A stretch of 64,000 nt of DNA from Enterobacter sp. RHBSTW-00994 (lineage in GTDB: Bacteria; Pseudomonadota; Gammaproteobacteria; Enterobacterales; Enterobacteriaceae). A program made the position numbers and the translations under genes. Within the stretch, counting starts at the first letter, position 1, and every line of letters starts with the position of its first letter. The notes beneath the pieces were generated by a model that was given only the letters and a program-made list of their open reading frames with translations, was not told where the DNA came from and ran no database searches. Below, piece by piece: positions 1-8,487 of this stretch. The stretch covers positions 452,588 through 516,587 of the forward strand of contig NZ_CP056199.1 of the NCBI RefSeq assembly GCF_013782625.1. The letters run 5' to 3'.

Positions 1-1020
1 AAAGAATGCATCATCCAGCATCATGCCGTTATGAACGCCTTGTTCGACGCTTAACCACAGGCTGTTGTAAGGCACACCTTCGCGTAGGGCTATACCGGGA
101 ATGCCGCCAGGAATACCAAAACCAAAGTTGGTGGATGCCCCAGGAATCAACTCACGAGCGGCACGACGAGCGATCAACCGTCGTACAGGATGTTCAGGAA
201 GAGCGATGGCGTCCGTTGAGCAGCGACGGCGATGCTGTCCACTGATGGTCAGGTCATAGCCGCCGAGGTAGGTTTGCGACTGTTCGCGATATTCAACAAT
301 ACCGTCAACCAGAATGCCCGGGAGTTTTACTCGCCGTGGCTCGATGGCGCCTGTTTCGAGTACATCGCGGACCTGTACGAACACTTTTCCACCGCAGTTG
401 TGCGCGGCCAGTGCCATTGAGTAGCTATCCATATCAATGGCTTCTTCTTCCAGGCTGACATTGCCGCGCGCATCGGCGTAGGTTCCACGTATGATGGCGT
501 AGTCGACCTTGAAGGGGAGATAGCGGAGTTTTTTTTCACCGTCAATCTCAATAATCTCGACCAGATTATCCGTTGTTCGGGCGTTCGATTTTCCACCGCC
601 ATGACGTGGGTCGACAAAGGAGTCCAGCCCTACATGGGTGAAAAGCCCTGGGCGGCCCGCGCCAATTTCCCGGAGCAATGCCTGAATGACGCCTCCAGGA
701 AAACAGTAGGCCTCGATCTCTTCCTTGCGAACCAGTTCCTGCATTTTGGGAGACCAGGTAAAGTGTCCGGCAATCACTCGCCGGAGCATGCCGGCATGGG
801 CGAAACGGTTACTTCCTTTCCTGTCTCGATCGCCAATACCTAGTGAGTGAACCAGCGTCAGGTCGCGAGGATGACCTGTTTCGAGGAAGCGTGCCTCCAG
901 TGCTTCCAGCAGATGGTCTGCTTCTACCATCCCGCCGCCGTTACCACTGATAGCGATGGTTGCACCGTCGTGGATAGTCGCGACCAGCGCTTGCGCTGTT
1001 GCTAATTTCTGCATCGTCAT
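1..1020 (-). CDS. Acyl-CoA:acetate/3-ketoacid CoA-transferase, C-terminus cut by window edge
   Basis: An uninterrupted minus-strand frame of 340 codons begins at ATG 1020, with an AGAGAG ribosome site just upstream and 6 bp after the stop of the next gene, and runs off the left edge. It is a class I CoA-transferase of the fused alpha-beta type (YdiF-like; such proteins are about 520-530 residues, so roughly two thirds is present). A glycine-rich N-terminal CoA-binding segment (GNGGGM, residues about 27-32) is seen. SVEQG at residues 324-328 matches the ExG motif that carries the catalytic glutamate, here E326; E. coli YdiF uses Glu333. The enzyme would move CoA from a donor acyl-CoA onto a carboxylate. 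As last gene of a four-gene operon with an enoyl-CoA hydratase it probably activates a pathway intermediate. The acyl specificity cannot be read. Confidence 0.88.
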   Translation of the reverse strand, partial: MTMQKLATAQALVATIHDGATIAISGNGGGMVEADHLLEALEARFLETGHPRDLTLVHSLGIGDRDRKGSNRFAHAGMLRRVIAGHFTWSPKMQELVRKEEIEAYCFPGGVIQALLREIGAGRPGLFTHVGLDSFVDPRHGGGKSNARTTDNLVEIIEIDGEKKLRYLPFKVDYAIIRGTYADARGNVSLEEEAIDMDSYSMALAAHNCGGKVFVQVRDVLETGAIEPRRVKLPGILVDGIVEYREQSQTYLGGYDLTISGQHRRRCSTDAIALPEHPVRRLIARRAARELIPGASTNFGFGIPGGIPGIALREGVPYNSLWLSVEQGVHNGMMLDDAFF

Positions 1021-1026
1021 TTCTCT

Positions 1027-1803
1027 CTAGTGGTTACTGAAGTGAACGTCACCTTTTTCAGCAAAGGCGCGGGTTGCCTGCTGGCAATCCTGAGTGGCGG
1101 ACATCAATCCGGCTAATAGCTGGTGTTGTAACGCGGCATGTTTGTTCTCTAATGCGAGGATCAACTGCTTGATGTGGGCCAATGCAACGGGACCGCATTT
1201 TTCCAGCGTGGCGAGTTGCTCGGTAATCCAGCCCTCAGCAAGGTCATTTTCAACCACGGCATTGATGAGCTGGGCTGTGCAGGCCTGTTCTGCTGTGAGC
1301 CTTTTCCCCAGCAGCAGCATTTCGCGGCTTAGCGCAGGGCCGACCTGTGCAAGCAGACGTTCAATACCCATCCAGCCGGGAACCATGCCTAGCATCACCT
1401 CTGGTGAGGAAAACTTGGCCGTTGGGCGTGCAATTCGAATATCGCAGCACAGCGCCAGTTCGAGGCCACCGCCAATGGCATGACCATTAATGTTAGCGAG
1501 CGTTAACTGAGGTAAATTGCGTAGCCGGTCGAAGACTTCATTCCCACGTTTAATCCACTTTCTCCCCATATCCAGCGGTGAATAAGCAGACCAGGATTTG
1601 ATATCACCACCTGCACAGAAAAATTTATCGCCTGTGGCGGTCAGTTCGACCAGGCGTAATGATTCATCTTGTTCGATATCGATTAGCAAGCGGTCGAGAC
1701 ACTCGATCATCTCCTCGTTAATGGCATGGCATTTGTCTTCCCGGTTCAGCGTCAGGCGGCAGGAGGCCGCTGCTCTGCTGAGCAGAACAGGTTGCTTTTT
1801 CAT
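1027..1803 (-). CDS. Enoyl-CoA hydratase/isomerase family protein
   Basis: A 258-residue crotonase-fold protein of normal family length. The two oxyanion-hole segments are visible: CAGGD at 63-67 and GHAIGGGLELALCCD at 107-121. Both glutamates used by hydratases have counterparts, E135 in SPEVMLG and E161 in REMLLLG, so true hydration of a trans-2-enoyl-CoA is plausible rather than only isomerisation. The start at 1803 has GAGG seven bases upstream; that ribosome site overlaps the stop codon of the preceding gene, which implies tight translational coupling. It sits between a TIM-barrel isomerase and a CoA-transferase, so its substrate is likely a short functionalised acyl-CoA. It could be a dehydratase of a hydroxyacyl-CoA in the catabolic direction. 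Confidence 0.9.
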   Translation of the reverse strand: MKKQPVLLSRAAASCRLTLNREDKCHAINEEMIECLDRLLIDIEQDESLRLVELTATGDKFFCAGGDIKSWSAYSPLDMGRKWIKRGNEVFDRLRNLPQLTLANINGHAIGGGLELALCCDIRIARPTAKFSSPEVMLGMVPGWMGIERLLAQVGPALSREMLLLGKRLTAEQACTAQLINAVVENDLAEGWITEQLATLEKCGPVALAHIKQLILALENKHAALQHQLLAGLMSATQDCQQATRAFAEKGDVHFSNH

Positions 1804-1812
1804 GGTAATTCC

Positions 1813-2655
1813 TCAGCAAAAATGAGCGATGCGATCGACGCTAATATCCAGCGTGCGGTTCAGGTCTTGTTGCCACCAGTAAGTAGAGAAGATTTCCAGC
1901 TCGACAGCGCCACGATAACCTGCGTTTTCAACCAGGTGGCGAATCGACTGGATTTCAATAACACCGTCGCCCGGCATTCCCCGGTCATTGACCAGATCTG
2001 TGGTGGAGATAAGCCAGTCAGAAACGTGAAAGGCGAGAATGCGTCGTCCGGCGCGCTGAATTTGACTGGCAAGATCCGGGTCCCACCAGAGATGGTAAAC
2101 ATCTACAGCGACACCCAGCCCGAATTCACCATCGGGATCCAGTTCGTCACACCAATCGAGTGCCTGGCGGAGTGAACAGAGACATGAGCGATCAGCCGCC
2201 GTCATGGGATGCAGTGGCTCCAGCGCAATCGGTACGCCGACCTCACGAGAGTGAGGTAATAGCTGCCGAATCCCCGCTTTCACCTGCTCTCTGGCTTCAT
2301 GAAGATTCTTGCTCCCTTGCGCAAGGCCGCCGACGACTTGCATATAGCAGGCAGCGTTGAGAATGGCTGCGTCATCCAGTGCCCGACGGTTGTCATCTAC
2401 AGCCTTATTTCTCTCAGCCTGGGTGGCGGCTGTGTAATAAGTGCTACGGCAATAGCCGGAAACGTGGATATTATTCGCGGCAAGCTGTCGGGCGATGTTG
2501 TGATGTTCTCCCGGCTTAATCTCACGCCGCCAGGGGGCGATTGCACCAATACCTCTGGCAGCGCAGGCATCAATAATGGTGGGCAGTGAGGTATTAAACC
2601 CGAGTGTCGCGGTATTGATGCTGTAGAGGCCAGGGTTGTACTGAAGATCTCTCAT
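1813..2655 (-). CDS. Sugar phosphate isomerase/epimerase-like TIM-barrel protein
   Basis: A 280-residue protein of the AP-endonuclease-2/xylose-isomerase-like TIM-barrel family (IolE, IolI, hydroxypyruvate isomerase relatives). Likely divalent-metal ligands are visible: E146 in ALEPLHP, D185 and H188 in AVDVYHLWWDP, H210 in FHVSDW, and E252 or E254 in VELEIF. The PGDG segment at 228-231 is also typical. Two ATG codons stand in tandem at 2658 and 2655; GAGG lies 7 bases before the second, which is chosen. It lies second in the operon, 9 bp after the SDR gene. The neighbours suggest a cyclitol, sugar-acid or keto-sugar substrate that ends as an acyl-CoA, but this is inference; the family covers isomerases, epimerases and dehydratases. 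Confidence 0.82.
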   Translation of the reverse strand: MRDLQYNPGLYSINTATLGFNTSLPTIIDACAARGIGAIAPWRREIKPGEHHNIARQLAANNIHVSGYCRSTYYTAATQAERNKAVDDNRRALDDAAILNAACYMQVVGGLAQGSKNLHEAREQVKAGIRQLLPHSREVGVPIALEPLHPMTAADRSCLCSLRQALDWCDELDPDGEFGLGVAVDVYHLWWDPDLASQIQRAGRRILAFHVSDWLISTTDLVNDRGMPGDGVIEIQSIRHLVENAGYRGAVELEIFSTYWWQQDLNRTLDISVDRIAHFC

Positions 2656-2664
2656 CATCTGTCC

Positions 2665-3450
2665 TCAGAAGCGTTGCATGCTGAGTCCACCATCAATGGC
2701 GACCGCCTGCCCACAGGTATAAATCAGCTTACCTTCTGCCATTGCACGAACGGTGGAGGCGATATCTTCGGGAAAGCCCCAGCGTCCTTGCGGCACAAGC
2801 CCGTTGGCGATCAGTTCATCGTAGTAGGCGGTTGCCGGGAGAGTCATGTCGGTTTTGATAAGACCGGGGCGGATTTCATAGACGCCGATTTGATCGCTAA
2901 TTAATCGAGCGGCAAACAGGCGCGCAGCGGCAGAAACGGCGGTTTTTGCCATGGTGTATTCCCCACGATTCATCGCCAGCATCACTGCATTGATAGAGCT
3001 GACAAAAATAATCGACCTGTGCTGTGCGTCGTGAGCCGGTTTTGCCAGCAGGCGTTTACTGAAAGACTGGCTGAGGAAGAAAGGTGCGCGCGTGTTAACG
3101 CTGATATTTTCATCGAAGCTGTCGGGCTGCATATCAAGGATGTCTCCGCGTTTTTTCACTGAGATCCCTGCGTTATTCAGCAGGCAGTCCAGGCGTCCCC
3201 AGCGATGCTGCGCGGCGTCCAGCATCTCCTCATGGCGTGTCAGATCTGCAATATCTGCCGGGAAACAGAGAACCTCAGCCCCTTCGCATTGACAGGCTTC
3301 GCGTGTTTCATTGAGTTTCCCGATGCTTACATCATCAGGCCTGTCATTAATCAACAGATTGAATCCTGCTCGTGCCAGTTCAATGGCACAGCTTTTACCT
3401 ATGCCGCGTGCCGCGCCAGTGATGATGGCAACGGGTTTGTTGAAAGACAT
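2665..3450 (-). CDS. SDR family NAD(P)-dependent oxidoreductase
   Basis: A 261-residue classical short-chain dehydrogenase/reductase. The cofactor motif TGAARGIG is at 11-18, NNAG at 92-95, the catalytic serine pair SS at 151-152, and YTMAK at 165-169 gives the catalytic Tyr and Lys. The C-terminal segment AIDGGL is typical of FabG-like members. ATG 3450 is chosen because GAGG stands 7 bases upstream; an in-frame upstream start at 3462 has no better site. It is first gene of the minus-strand operon, divergent from a TetR gene. Expected role: oxidation of a hydroxyl on the operon's substrate, or reduction of a keto group. Substrate is not recognisable. Confidence 0.9.
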   Translation of the reverse strand: MSFNKPVAIITGAARGIGKSCAIELARAGFNLLINDRPDDVSIGKLNETREACQCEGAEVLCFPADIADLTRHEEMLDAAQHRWGRLDCLLNNAGISVKKRGDILDMQPDSFDENISVNTRAPFFLSQSFSKRLLAKPAHDAQHRSIIFVSSINAVMLAMNRGEYTMAKTAVSAAARLFAARLISDQIGVYEIRPGLIKTDMTLPATAYYDELIANGLVPQGRWGFPEDIASTVRAMAEGKLIYTCGQAVAIDGGLSMQRF

Positions 3451-3501
3451 AATTAACCTCATTAGGAAAATGGTTTCTGGTGTAATTATAAGATGCTATT
3501 A

Positions 3502-3549
3502 GATCATAATTAGATCAACCATCTGGTTGGTTGATTTGTGGTTATGATC
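3502..3549. promoter_or_regulatory. Nested inverted-repeat operator between SDR operon and TetR gene
   Basis: The inner part, 3514-3535, is a perfect 8-6-8 inverted repeat with arms ATCAACCA and TGGTTGAT. Around it, GATCATAA at 3502-3509 and TTATGATC at 3542-3549 form a second perfect inverted repeat whose centre is only 1 bp away. The position in the divergent promoter gap is where TetR regulators usually bind and repress both directions. The link to this TetR is inferred from position. Confidence 0.75.
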
Positions 3550-3654
3550 ACCTTATTATTTTTAATGCATTGATTAATAATCATATTTCTTTTCTGTGAA
3601 GCGGAATTTAAATAGGGTTATGATGATGAGATTGAATTGAGTGAGGGAGGTGAC

Positions 3655-4284
3655 ATGTATTTCGATACCAGCAGCACGCAAAGTCTGAAAGAGAAACTTC
3701 TGCTGTGTGCGGTCAATGAATTTGCTGAATACGGTTACGAAGGGGCCAGGGTCGATAATATTGTGAAAGCGGCAGGTTGCAGCAAACAGACCGTTTATCA
3801 CCATTTTGGTAACAAAGAGAATTTGTTTATCGAAGTGTTGGAGTTTACCTGGAATGATATTCGGCAAAGGGAAAAGGCACTGGACACGACGGGGCTGTCA
3901 CCCGTGGCTGCAATAGAAAAGCTGATAGATTTTACCTGGGATTACTACATCGAAAATCCCTGGTTTTTGAAAATAGTAAATAGCGAAAATCAAAGCAAAG
4001 GTGAGCATTACAAAAAGTCAGCGCGATTGCCGGAAATCAATCACGCCCATCTTCAGCTAATGGCAAATCTGTTGGAAGAAGGGAAGAAAAAAAACCTTTT
4101 TAAACGGGATATTGATCCCTTGCAGGTGAATATCAGTATTGCTGCTCTGGGGGCATATTATCTGATCAACCAGCACACCCTCGGGCTTGTCTACCATATG
4201 AGTATGACATCAGTAGAAGCACTGGAAGCCAGAAGAAGGGTGATCAAAGATACCATTCTCAGCTGGCTTCTGGAGGCGCAATAA
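3655..4284 (+). CDS. TetR/AcrR family transcriptional regulator
   Basis: A 209-residue protein with the TetR N-terminal helix-turn-helix: [19 protein letters not shown] at about 30-48 followed by GNKENLF. The remaining helical C-terminal domain, about 150 residues, would bind the inducer and dimerise. ATG 3655 is preceded by GGGAGGTG, a strong ribosome site; a TTG codon 18 bases upstream in frame is less likely. It is divergent from the SDR/CoA-transferase operon and is the obvious candidate to repress it through the nested palindrome in the gap. The inducer is probably a substrate or CoA ester of that operon. Confidence 0.9.
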   Translation: MYFDTSSTQSLKEKLLLCAVNEFAEYGYEGARVDNIVKAAGCSKQTVYHHFGNKENLFIEVLEFTWNDIRQREKALDTTGLSPVAAIEKLIDFTWDYYIENPWFLKIVNSENQSKGEHYKKSARLPEINHAHLQLMANLLEEGKKKNLFKRDIDPLQVNISIAALGAYYLINQHTLGLVYHMSMTSVEALEARRRVIKDTILSWLLEAQ

Positions 4285-4295
4285 CCCGCTGCGCG

Positions 4296-4934
4296 TTATC
4301 TTACGCGAATGAAACTGCCATCATTCTGGCGCGTGAAGAGTACCTGCTGCCCATTGCCAGTATCAATGGTCAGGCCCGTGACGACGCCACTGGCATTCTG
4401 TCGAATTTGCACCATCTGACCGTTTTGCAAATTGCTGAGCGGTTTACCTGCGCCTTCTACCTGCGCCATAGCATAGACATCTGTCGGTGGTAGGCTGTGG
4501 TCACGGAACAGCTGTGCCAGTGTTTTTCCTGGTTCAACCCGGTATGAGCGCCACTGCTGCTCAATACCTGTCTGATGTTGTGGCGGCGGTGTGGAAACCG
4601 TGGTCTGTTCCTGTGGCTGCTCTTCCTGCACAGGTTCTGGTTCAACGGGAGCGACCTGGCCAGGATCGTTAGACGGTGTGACCAGTTGAGTCTGCATTGG
4701 CTGGGCGTCAGGCTGTGGTCGCGTTTGCGACTGGAGGTCCAGTTGTGCATTCCGCGTGACTGGCGTGGTATCGCCGTCGTCGCCAGACGGTAGCAGGAAG
4801 CCAATAATCAGCAGCAGTGCCCCAATAATAATGCCTCTGCGGTGCAGGGGCGGCAGAGGGTCCATGATGCGAAAATTGTCCGGCGCATGCCAGATTTTCG
4901 CCAGGGTAGGTTTCAGTTCAAATCGCCCGGGCAT
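4296..4934 (-). CDS. ytfB: Cell envelope opacity-associated/LysM-like protein YtfB
   Basis: A 212-residue single-pass inner-membrane protein closely matching E. coli YtfB in length and sequence. The cytoplasmic N-terminus (about 1-33) is followed by one hydrophobic segment at about 34-50, a long Pro/Gln/Thr-rich linker, and a C-terminal OapA/LysM-like domain that begins near WRSYRVEPGKTLAQLF. The E. coli protein is reported to localise to the division site and to bind glycans; overproduction disturbs division. It is divergent from fklB, as in E. coli. The low-complexity linker differs from E. coli, as expected of a disordered spacer. Confidence 0.93.
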   Translation of the reverse strand: MPGRFELKPTLAKIWHAPDNFRIMDPLPPLHRRGIIIGALLLIIGFLLPSGDDGDTTPVTRNAQLDLQSQTRPQPDAQPMQTQLVTPSNDPGQVAPVEPEPVQEEQPQEQTTVSTPPPQHQTGIEQQWRSYRVEPGKTLAQLFRDHSLPPTDVYAMAQVEGAGKPLSNLQNGQMVQIRQNASGVVTGLTIDTGNGQQVLFTRQNDGSFIRVR

Positions 4935-5167
4935 GGCTCTCCTCCTGCTCCGCGTCTTTTTTATCCTGTGTTCCGAAGTATAGTTTGCTAACTGCCTGAA
5001 CGGCGTAGCAAAGACGACTTCCGTGACATCAGTTCGGGATTAATCCTGGTCCGCTCTATTGTTTCTGTTTCGCCGCAGTTTGTCACCTTTACTTAAGACA
5101 AAGTTTTACCCATAAGGGCATGGCTGATATGCTGCCCGCTACTTTAAATGTGATGGAAGGAAAACCC

Positions 5168-5788
5168 ATGACCACCCCGACTTTTGACACTATCGAAGCG
5201 CAGGCAAGCTACGGTATCGGCTTGCAGGTAGGACAGCAACTGAGCGAATCCGGCCTGGAAGGACTGTTACCTGAAGCTCTGGTGGCGGGTATCGCTGATG
5301 CGCTGGAAGGCAAACACCCGGCCGTTCCGGTTGATGTTGTTCACCGTGCGTTGCGCGAAATCCATGAACGTGCAGACACCGTTCGTCGTGCTCGTTTCGA
5401 AGAAATGGCAGCTGAAGGTGTGAAATTCCTGGAAGAAAACCGTGAGCGTGAAGGCGTGAGCAGCACCGAGTCTGGGCTGCAGTTCCGTGTGATCACCCAG
5501 GGTGAAGGCGCTATTCCGGCACGTACCGACCACGTACGTGTTCACTACACCGGTAAGCTGATCGACGGTACTGTATTCGACAGTTCTGTTGCGCGCGGCG
5601 AACCAGCTGAATTCCCGGTTAACGGCGTCATTGCAGGCTGGATCGAAGCATTGACCCTGATGCCAGTTGGCTCTAAATGGGAACTGACCATCCCGCAGAA
5701 CCTGGCGTATGGCGAACGTGGCGCTGGCGCGTCCATTCCTCCATTCAGCACTCTGGTCTTTGAAGTCGAATTACTGGAAATCCTGTAA
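5168..5788 (+). CDS. fklB: FKBP-type peptidyl-prolyl cis-trans isomerase FklB (FKBP22)
   Basis: A 206-residue peptidyl-prolyl isomerase, same length as E. coli FklB. The N-terminal helical dimerisation domain (about 1-85) is joined by a long helix to a C-terminal FKBP domain with [26 protein letters not shown] and the closing [17 protein letters not shown] 5168 has GGAAGGA upstream and gives the E. coli N-terminus; in-frame starts further upstream lack this. It catalyses proline isomerisation during folding and acts in the cytoplasm or periplasmic face as reported for the family; no signal peptide is visible. A strong hairpin follows at 5802. Confidence 0.96.
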   Translation: MTTPTFDTIEAQASYGIGLQVGQQLSESGLEGLLPEALVAGIADALEGKHPAVPVDVVHRALREIHERADTVRRARFEEMAAEGVKFLEENREREGVSSTESGLQFRVITQGEGAIPARTDHVRVHYTGKLIDGTVFDSSVARGEPAEFPVNGVIAGWIEALTLMPVGSKWELTIPQNLAYGERGAGASIPPFSTLVFEVELLEIL

Positions 5789-5801
5789 TCGGCTTTTCTT
5801 A

Positions 5802-5829
5802 TTTCCTCTCTCCGTTAGGGGAGAGGAAA
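5802..5829. repeat. G-rich palindromic repeat / hairpin after fklB
   Basis: A hairpin with arms TTTCCTCTC and GAGAGGAAA plus an inner TCC/GGG stem and GTTA loop. The C/T-rich then G/A-rich arms resemble the longer palindromes at 29458, 37832, 46177 and 50383. It may end fklB transcription, but there is no T-run. The rest of the gap to 6066 is AT-rich promoter DNA of cycA with no other gene visible. Confidence 0.6.
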
Positions 5830-6066
5830 ATAGTGATAAAACCTATAGTTACGACAGAATCAACATTTTATCTTGCAAACGAAACTGTTGCGTGTATTTT
5901 TGTGAGCTGTTTCGCGTTGTATGAGTGATATGACACTCACTTTAAACATATTATTAACATAATATCCAAATCATAGTATTCATCCCGCCGATTCTTACCT
6001 AATATCGATGAGTCCTTTTATAAGGGACCGTCACTTTTTGACGTATTTAAAGGCCAGAAGAGCCTT

Positions 6067-6094
6067 AACAACACAGACAGGCACAAACAGGAAA
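6067..6094 (+). promoter_or_regulatory. CA-rich cycA leader segment, candidate GcvB sRNA target, with ribosome site
   Basis: The stretch just before the cycA start is rich in ACA/CAA and ends in the ribosome site AGGAAA (6089-6094). In E. coli and Salmonella cycA is a known target of the sRNA GcvB, whose G/U-rich R1 region pairs with CA-rich leaders. Assignment here is by analogy; pairing was not computed. Confidence 0.45.
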
Positions 6095-6101
6095 ATATCA
6101 C

Positions 6102-7511
6102 ATGGTAGATCAGGTAAAAGTCGTTGCCGCTGAAGAGGCTTCGTCTGAACAGTCGCTACGGCGCAATCTTACAAACCGTCATATTCAGCTTATCGCCATC
6201 GGCGGTGCTATTGGCACAGGGCTGTTTATGGGGTCAGGTAAAACGATCAGTCTTGCCGGGCCGTCGATCATATTCGTTTATATGATCATCGGTTTTATGC
6301 TCTTTTTCGTGATGCGAGCAATGGGTGAATTGCTGCTCTCGAATCTCGAATACAAATCCTTCAGCGATTTCGCCTCTGATTTGCTCGGGCCCTGGGCAGG
6401 CTATTTCACCGGCTGGACATACTGGTTCTGCTGGGTTGTTACCGGTATGGCTGACGTCGTGGCGATTACCGCTTATGCACAGTTCTGGTTCCCCGGTTTG
6501 TCAGACTGGGTGGCCTCGCTTGCGGTGATCATCCTGCTACTGAGCCTGAACCTCGCCACCGTAAAAATGTTTGGTGAGATGGAGTTCTGGTTTGCGATGA
6601 TTAAAATTGTGGCCATCGTTGGACTCATCGTTGTAGGTCTGGTGATGGTTCTCACCCATTTCCAGTCACCAAATGGGGTTGAAGCATCCTTCACGCACCT
6701 CTGGAATGAGGGCGGTTGGTTCCCGAAAGGGCTGAGTGGTTTCTTCGCAGGCTTCCAGATTGCGGTATTTGCCTTCGTGGGTATTGAACTGGTCGGGACG
6801 ACAGCAGCGGAAACCAAAGATCCGGAGAAGTCCCTGCCACGTGCCATCAACTCGATTCCGATTCGTATCATCATGTTCTACGTGTTTGCGCTGATCATCA
6901 TAATGTCGGTCACACCGTGGAGCTCGGTTGTTCCTACCAAGAGCCCGTTTGTTGAGCTGTTTGTGCTGGTGGGGCTGCCTGCTGCGGCGAGCCTGATTAA
7001 CTTTGTGGTACTGACCTCGGCGGCCTCTTCCGCGAACAGTGGCGTGTTCTCGACGAGCCGTATGCTGTTCGGTCTGGCGCAGGAAGGTGTTGCGCCGAGC
7101 GCGTTTGCGAAGCTTTCTAAGCGTGCTGTACCTGCGAAAGGGCTGACATTCTCCTGTATCTGCCTGCTGGGTGGTGTGGTGATGCTCTACGTTAACCCAA
7201 GTGTGATTGGTGCGTTCACCATGATTACAACGGTTTCTGCAATCCTGTTCATGTTCGTCTGGACCATCATCCTGTGCTCGTACCTGGTGTACCGCAAACA
7301 GCGTCCGCACCTGCATGAAAAATCCATCTACAAGATGCCGCTCGGCAAACTGATGTGCTGGGTGTGCATGGCATTCTTTGTCTTCGTACTGGTACTGCTG
7401 ACGCTGGAAGATGACACCCGTCAGGCACTGATCGTGACGCCACTGTGGTTCATCGCACTGGGTCTGGGCTGGTTGTTTATCGGTAAGAAACGTATGGCGG
7501 GAATGCGCTAA
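6102..7511 (+). CDS. cycA: D-serine/D-alanine/glycine:H+ symporter CycA
   Basis: A 469-residue amino-acid permease of the APC superfamily with about 12 hydrophobic segments. The family signature GGAIGTGLFMGSG lies near residues 37-49. Sequence and position after fklB match E. coli cycA (470 residues). It imports glycine, D-alanine, D-serine, L-alanine and the antibiotic D-cycloserine across the inner membrane. Start ATG 6102 follows AGGAAA. A strong terminator lies 40 bp after the stop. Confidence 0.97.
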   Translation: MVDQVKVVAAEEASSEQSLRRNLTNRHIQLIAIGGAIGTGLFMGSGKTISLAGPSIIFVYMIIGFMLFFVMRAMGELLLSNLEYKSFSDFASDLLGPWAGYFTGWTYWFCWVVTGMADVVAITAYAQFWFPGLSDWVASLAVIILLLSLNLATVKMFGEMEFWFAMIKIVAIVGLIVVGLVMVLTHFQSPNGVEASFTHLWNEGGWFPKGLSGFFAGFQIAVFAFVGIELVGTTAAETKDPEKSLPRAINSIPIRIIMFYVFALIIIMSVTPWSSVVPTKSPFVELFVLVGLPAAASLINFVVLTSAASSANSGVFSTSRMLFGLAQEGVAPSAFAKLSKRAVPAKGLTFSCICLLGGVVMLYVNPSVIGAFTMITTVSAILFMFVWTIILCSYLVYRKQRPHLHEKSIYKMPLGKLMCWVCMAFFVFVLVLLTLEDDTRQALIVTPLWFIALGLGWLFIGKKRMAGMR

Positions 7512-7553
7512 CAAAAAAGGCCACGTATGCTGTGGCCGAATTCGAACTTTATG

Positions 7554-7578
7554 AAGACGCTCCTGGGCGTCTTTTTTT
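7554..7578 (+). terminator. Rho-independent terminator of cycA
   Basis: Stem AAGACGC (7554-7560) pairs with GCGTCTT (7567-7573) across a 6-base loop and runs into seven T. A second smaller hairpin, GGCCAC/GTGGCC (7519-7537), lies between it and the cycA stop and has a run of A on its left side, so it could also serve ytfE on the other strand. Confidence 0.85.
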
Positions 7579-8239
7579 ATTCACCAGCGAGGGCACGCGG
7601 GAACAGAACATTGTTCTCAAGACTGATGTGTTCCATCAGGTCGTCGATCAGTTCATTGATGCCGTTATACATCGCTTTCCAGGTGGTGCATGCTTCAGGT
7701 GGCGGTGTAACGTTGTTCGTGGTGTGTTTGATCACTTCCAGCAGTTCACCCGCATCGTCGTGTTCACTTTCCATCACACTGATCGGACCCATTGCCTGGC
7801 TGCCCATGCCTTGTTTAATCATCGGGAACAGGATCTGTTCCTCTTTCATCATGTGGCTGGACAGCTCTTCGTGCAGCATGGTCAGGTATTTTGCCAGACC
7901 GCGCGGAACGGAGGCTTTGTCGGCGTGAACACGTTCAACTTTGGTTGCTTGCAGGATCAGTTCCGGTAGTTGTTCGCGGTGGCGATCGTGGTAACGCACA
8001 ATGATGTGATCGATGATTTCAGCCAGCGCAACGGCGCGCCAGTCTTTCTCGACAGGCTGCTCTGCTAATGTTGCCAGCTCAGCTTCTATGGCATCAACAT
8101 CCAGCTCTTTGCGTGAGGCTGCACGCGCCAGAGTTTGCTTACCGCCGCAGCAGTAATCCATATCGTATTTACGAAACAGTGCGGAAGCGCGCGGGATAGA
8201 GAGCGCCAGCTCACCTAAAGGTTGGTCGCGAAAGGCCAT
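7577..8239 (-). CDS. ytfE: Di-iron protein for repair of iron-sulfur clusters, YtfE/RIC
   Basis: A 220-residue protein equal in length to E. coli YtfE. The N-terminal ScdA-type segment contains [12 protein letters not shown] four-helix hemerythrin-like domain follows with the metal-ligand pattern: [37 protein letters not shown] and [12 protein letters not shown]. It repairs Fe-S clusters damaged by nitric oxide or peroxide, in the cytoplasm. Convergent with cycA. A perfect NsrR-type palindrome 27 bp upstream of the start explains induction by nitric oxide, as known for E. coli. Confidence 0.97.
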   Translation of the reverse strand: MAFRDQPLGELALSIPRASALFRKYDMDYCCGGKQTLARAASRKELDVDAIEAELATLAEQPVEKDWRAVALAEIIDHIIVRYHDRHREQLPELILQATKVERVHADKASVPRGLAKYLTMLHEELSSHMMKEEQILFPMIKQGMGSQAMGPISVMESEHDDAGELLEVIKHTTNNVTPPPEACTTWKAMYNGINELIDDLMEHISLENNVLFPRALAGE

Positions 8240-8265
8240 AGCAGTTACCTCGTCATTAATAATAT

Positions 8266-8288
8266 AAGATGTATTTTAAATACATCTT
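8266..8288 (-). promoter_or_regulatory. NsrR operator of ytfE
   Basis: A perfect 11-1-11 inverted repeat, arms AAGATGTATTT and AAATACATCTT. This is the geometry and sequence of NsrR sites (AAGATGCATTT-like arms). NsrR represses ytfE in E. coli until its Fe-S cluster reacts with nitric oxide. Confidence 0.9.
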
Positions 8289-8419
8289 TAAGGCGATACT
8301 ATAACCCTTTAGGGGCAAACAAGAAAATGGGAGCTAGATCACAAAAAAATCTTAAGGTTTAACTCGCTGAATGGCTTTAGAAAATCCCCTTTCGAAAGTT
8401 TTGAAAGGTGGGGGGACGT

Positions 8420-8446
8420 TAAACAACCCGCTGCGCCTGCCGATAG
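8420..8446 (+). promoter_or_regulatory. Sigma-28 (FliA) promoter of first chemoreceptor gene
   Basis: TAAA at 8420-8423, 15 bp spacer, then GCCGATAG at 8439-8446; consensus is TAAA-N15-GCCGATAA. It lies about 40 bp before the start codon and marks the gene as part of the class 3 flagellar regulon. Confidence 0.88.
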
Positions 8447-8487
8447 ATACACGTCAGACAATATCCTGCATATAAAAAAGGCGACGA

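Noticed and set aside
6..843. Several overlapping plus-strand frames in the first 850 bases
   Set aside because: They lie antisense to one continuous minus-strand CoA-transferase frame with clear motifs and have no ribosome sites.
6666..7514. 282-codon frame antisense to cycA
   Set aside because: Its product is low-complexity His/Arg/Gln-rich, typical of an antisense shadow of a membrane protein gene.
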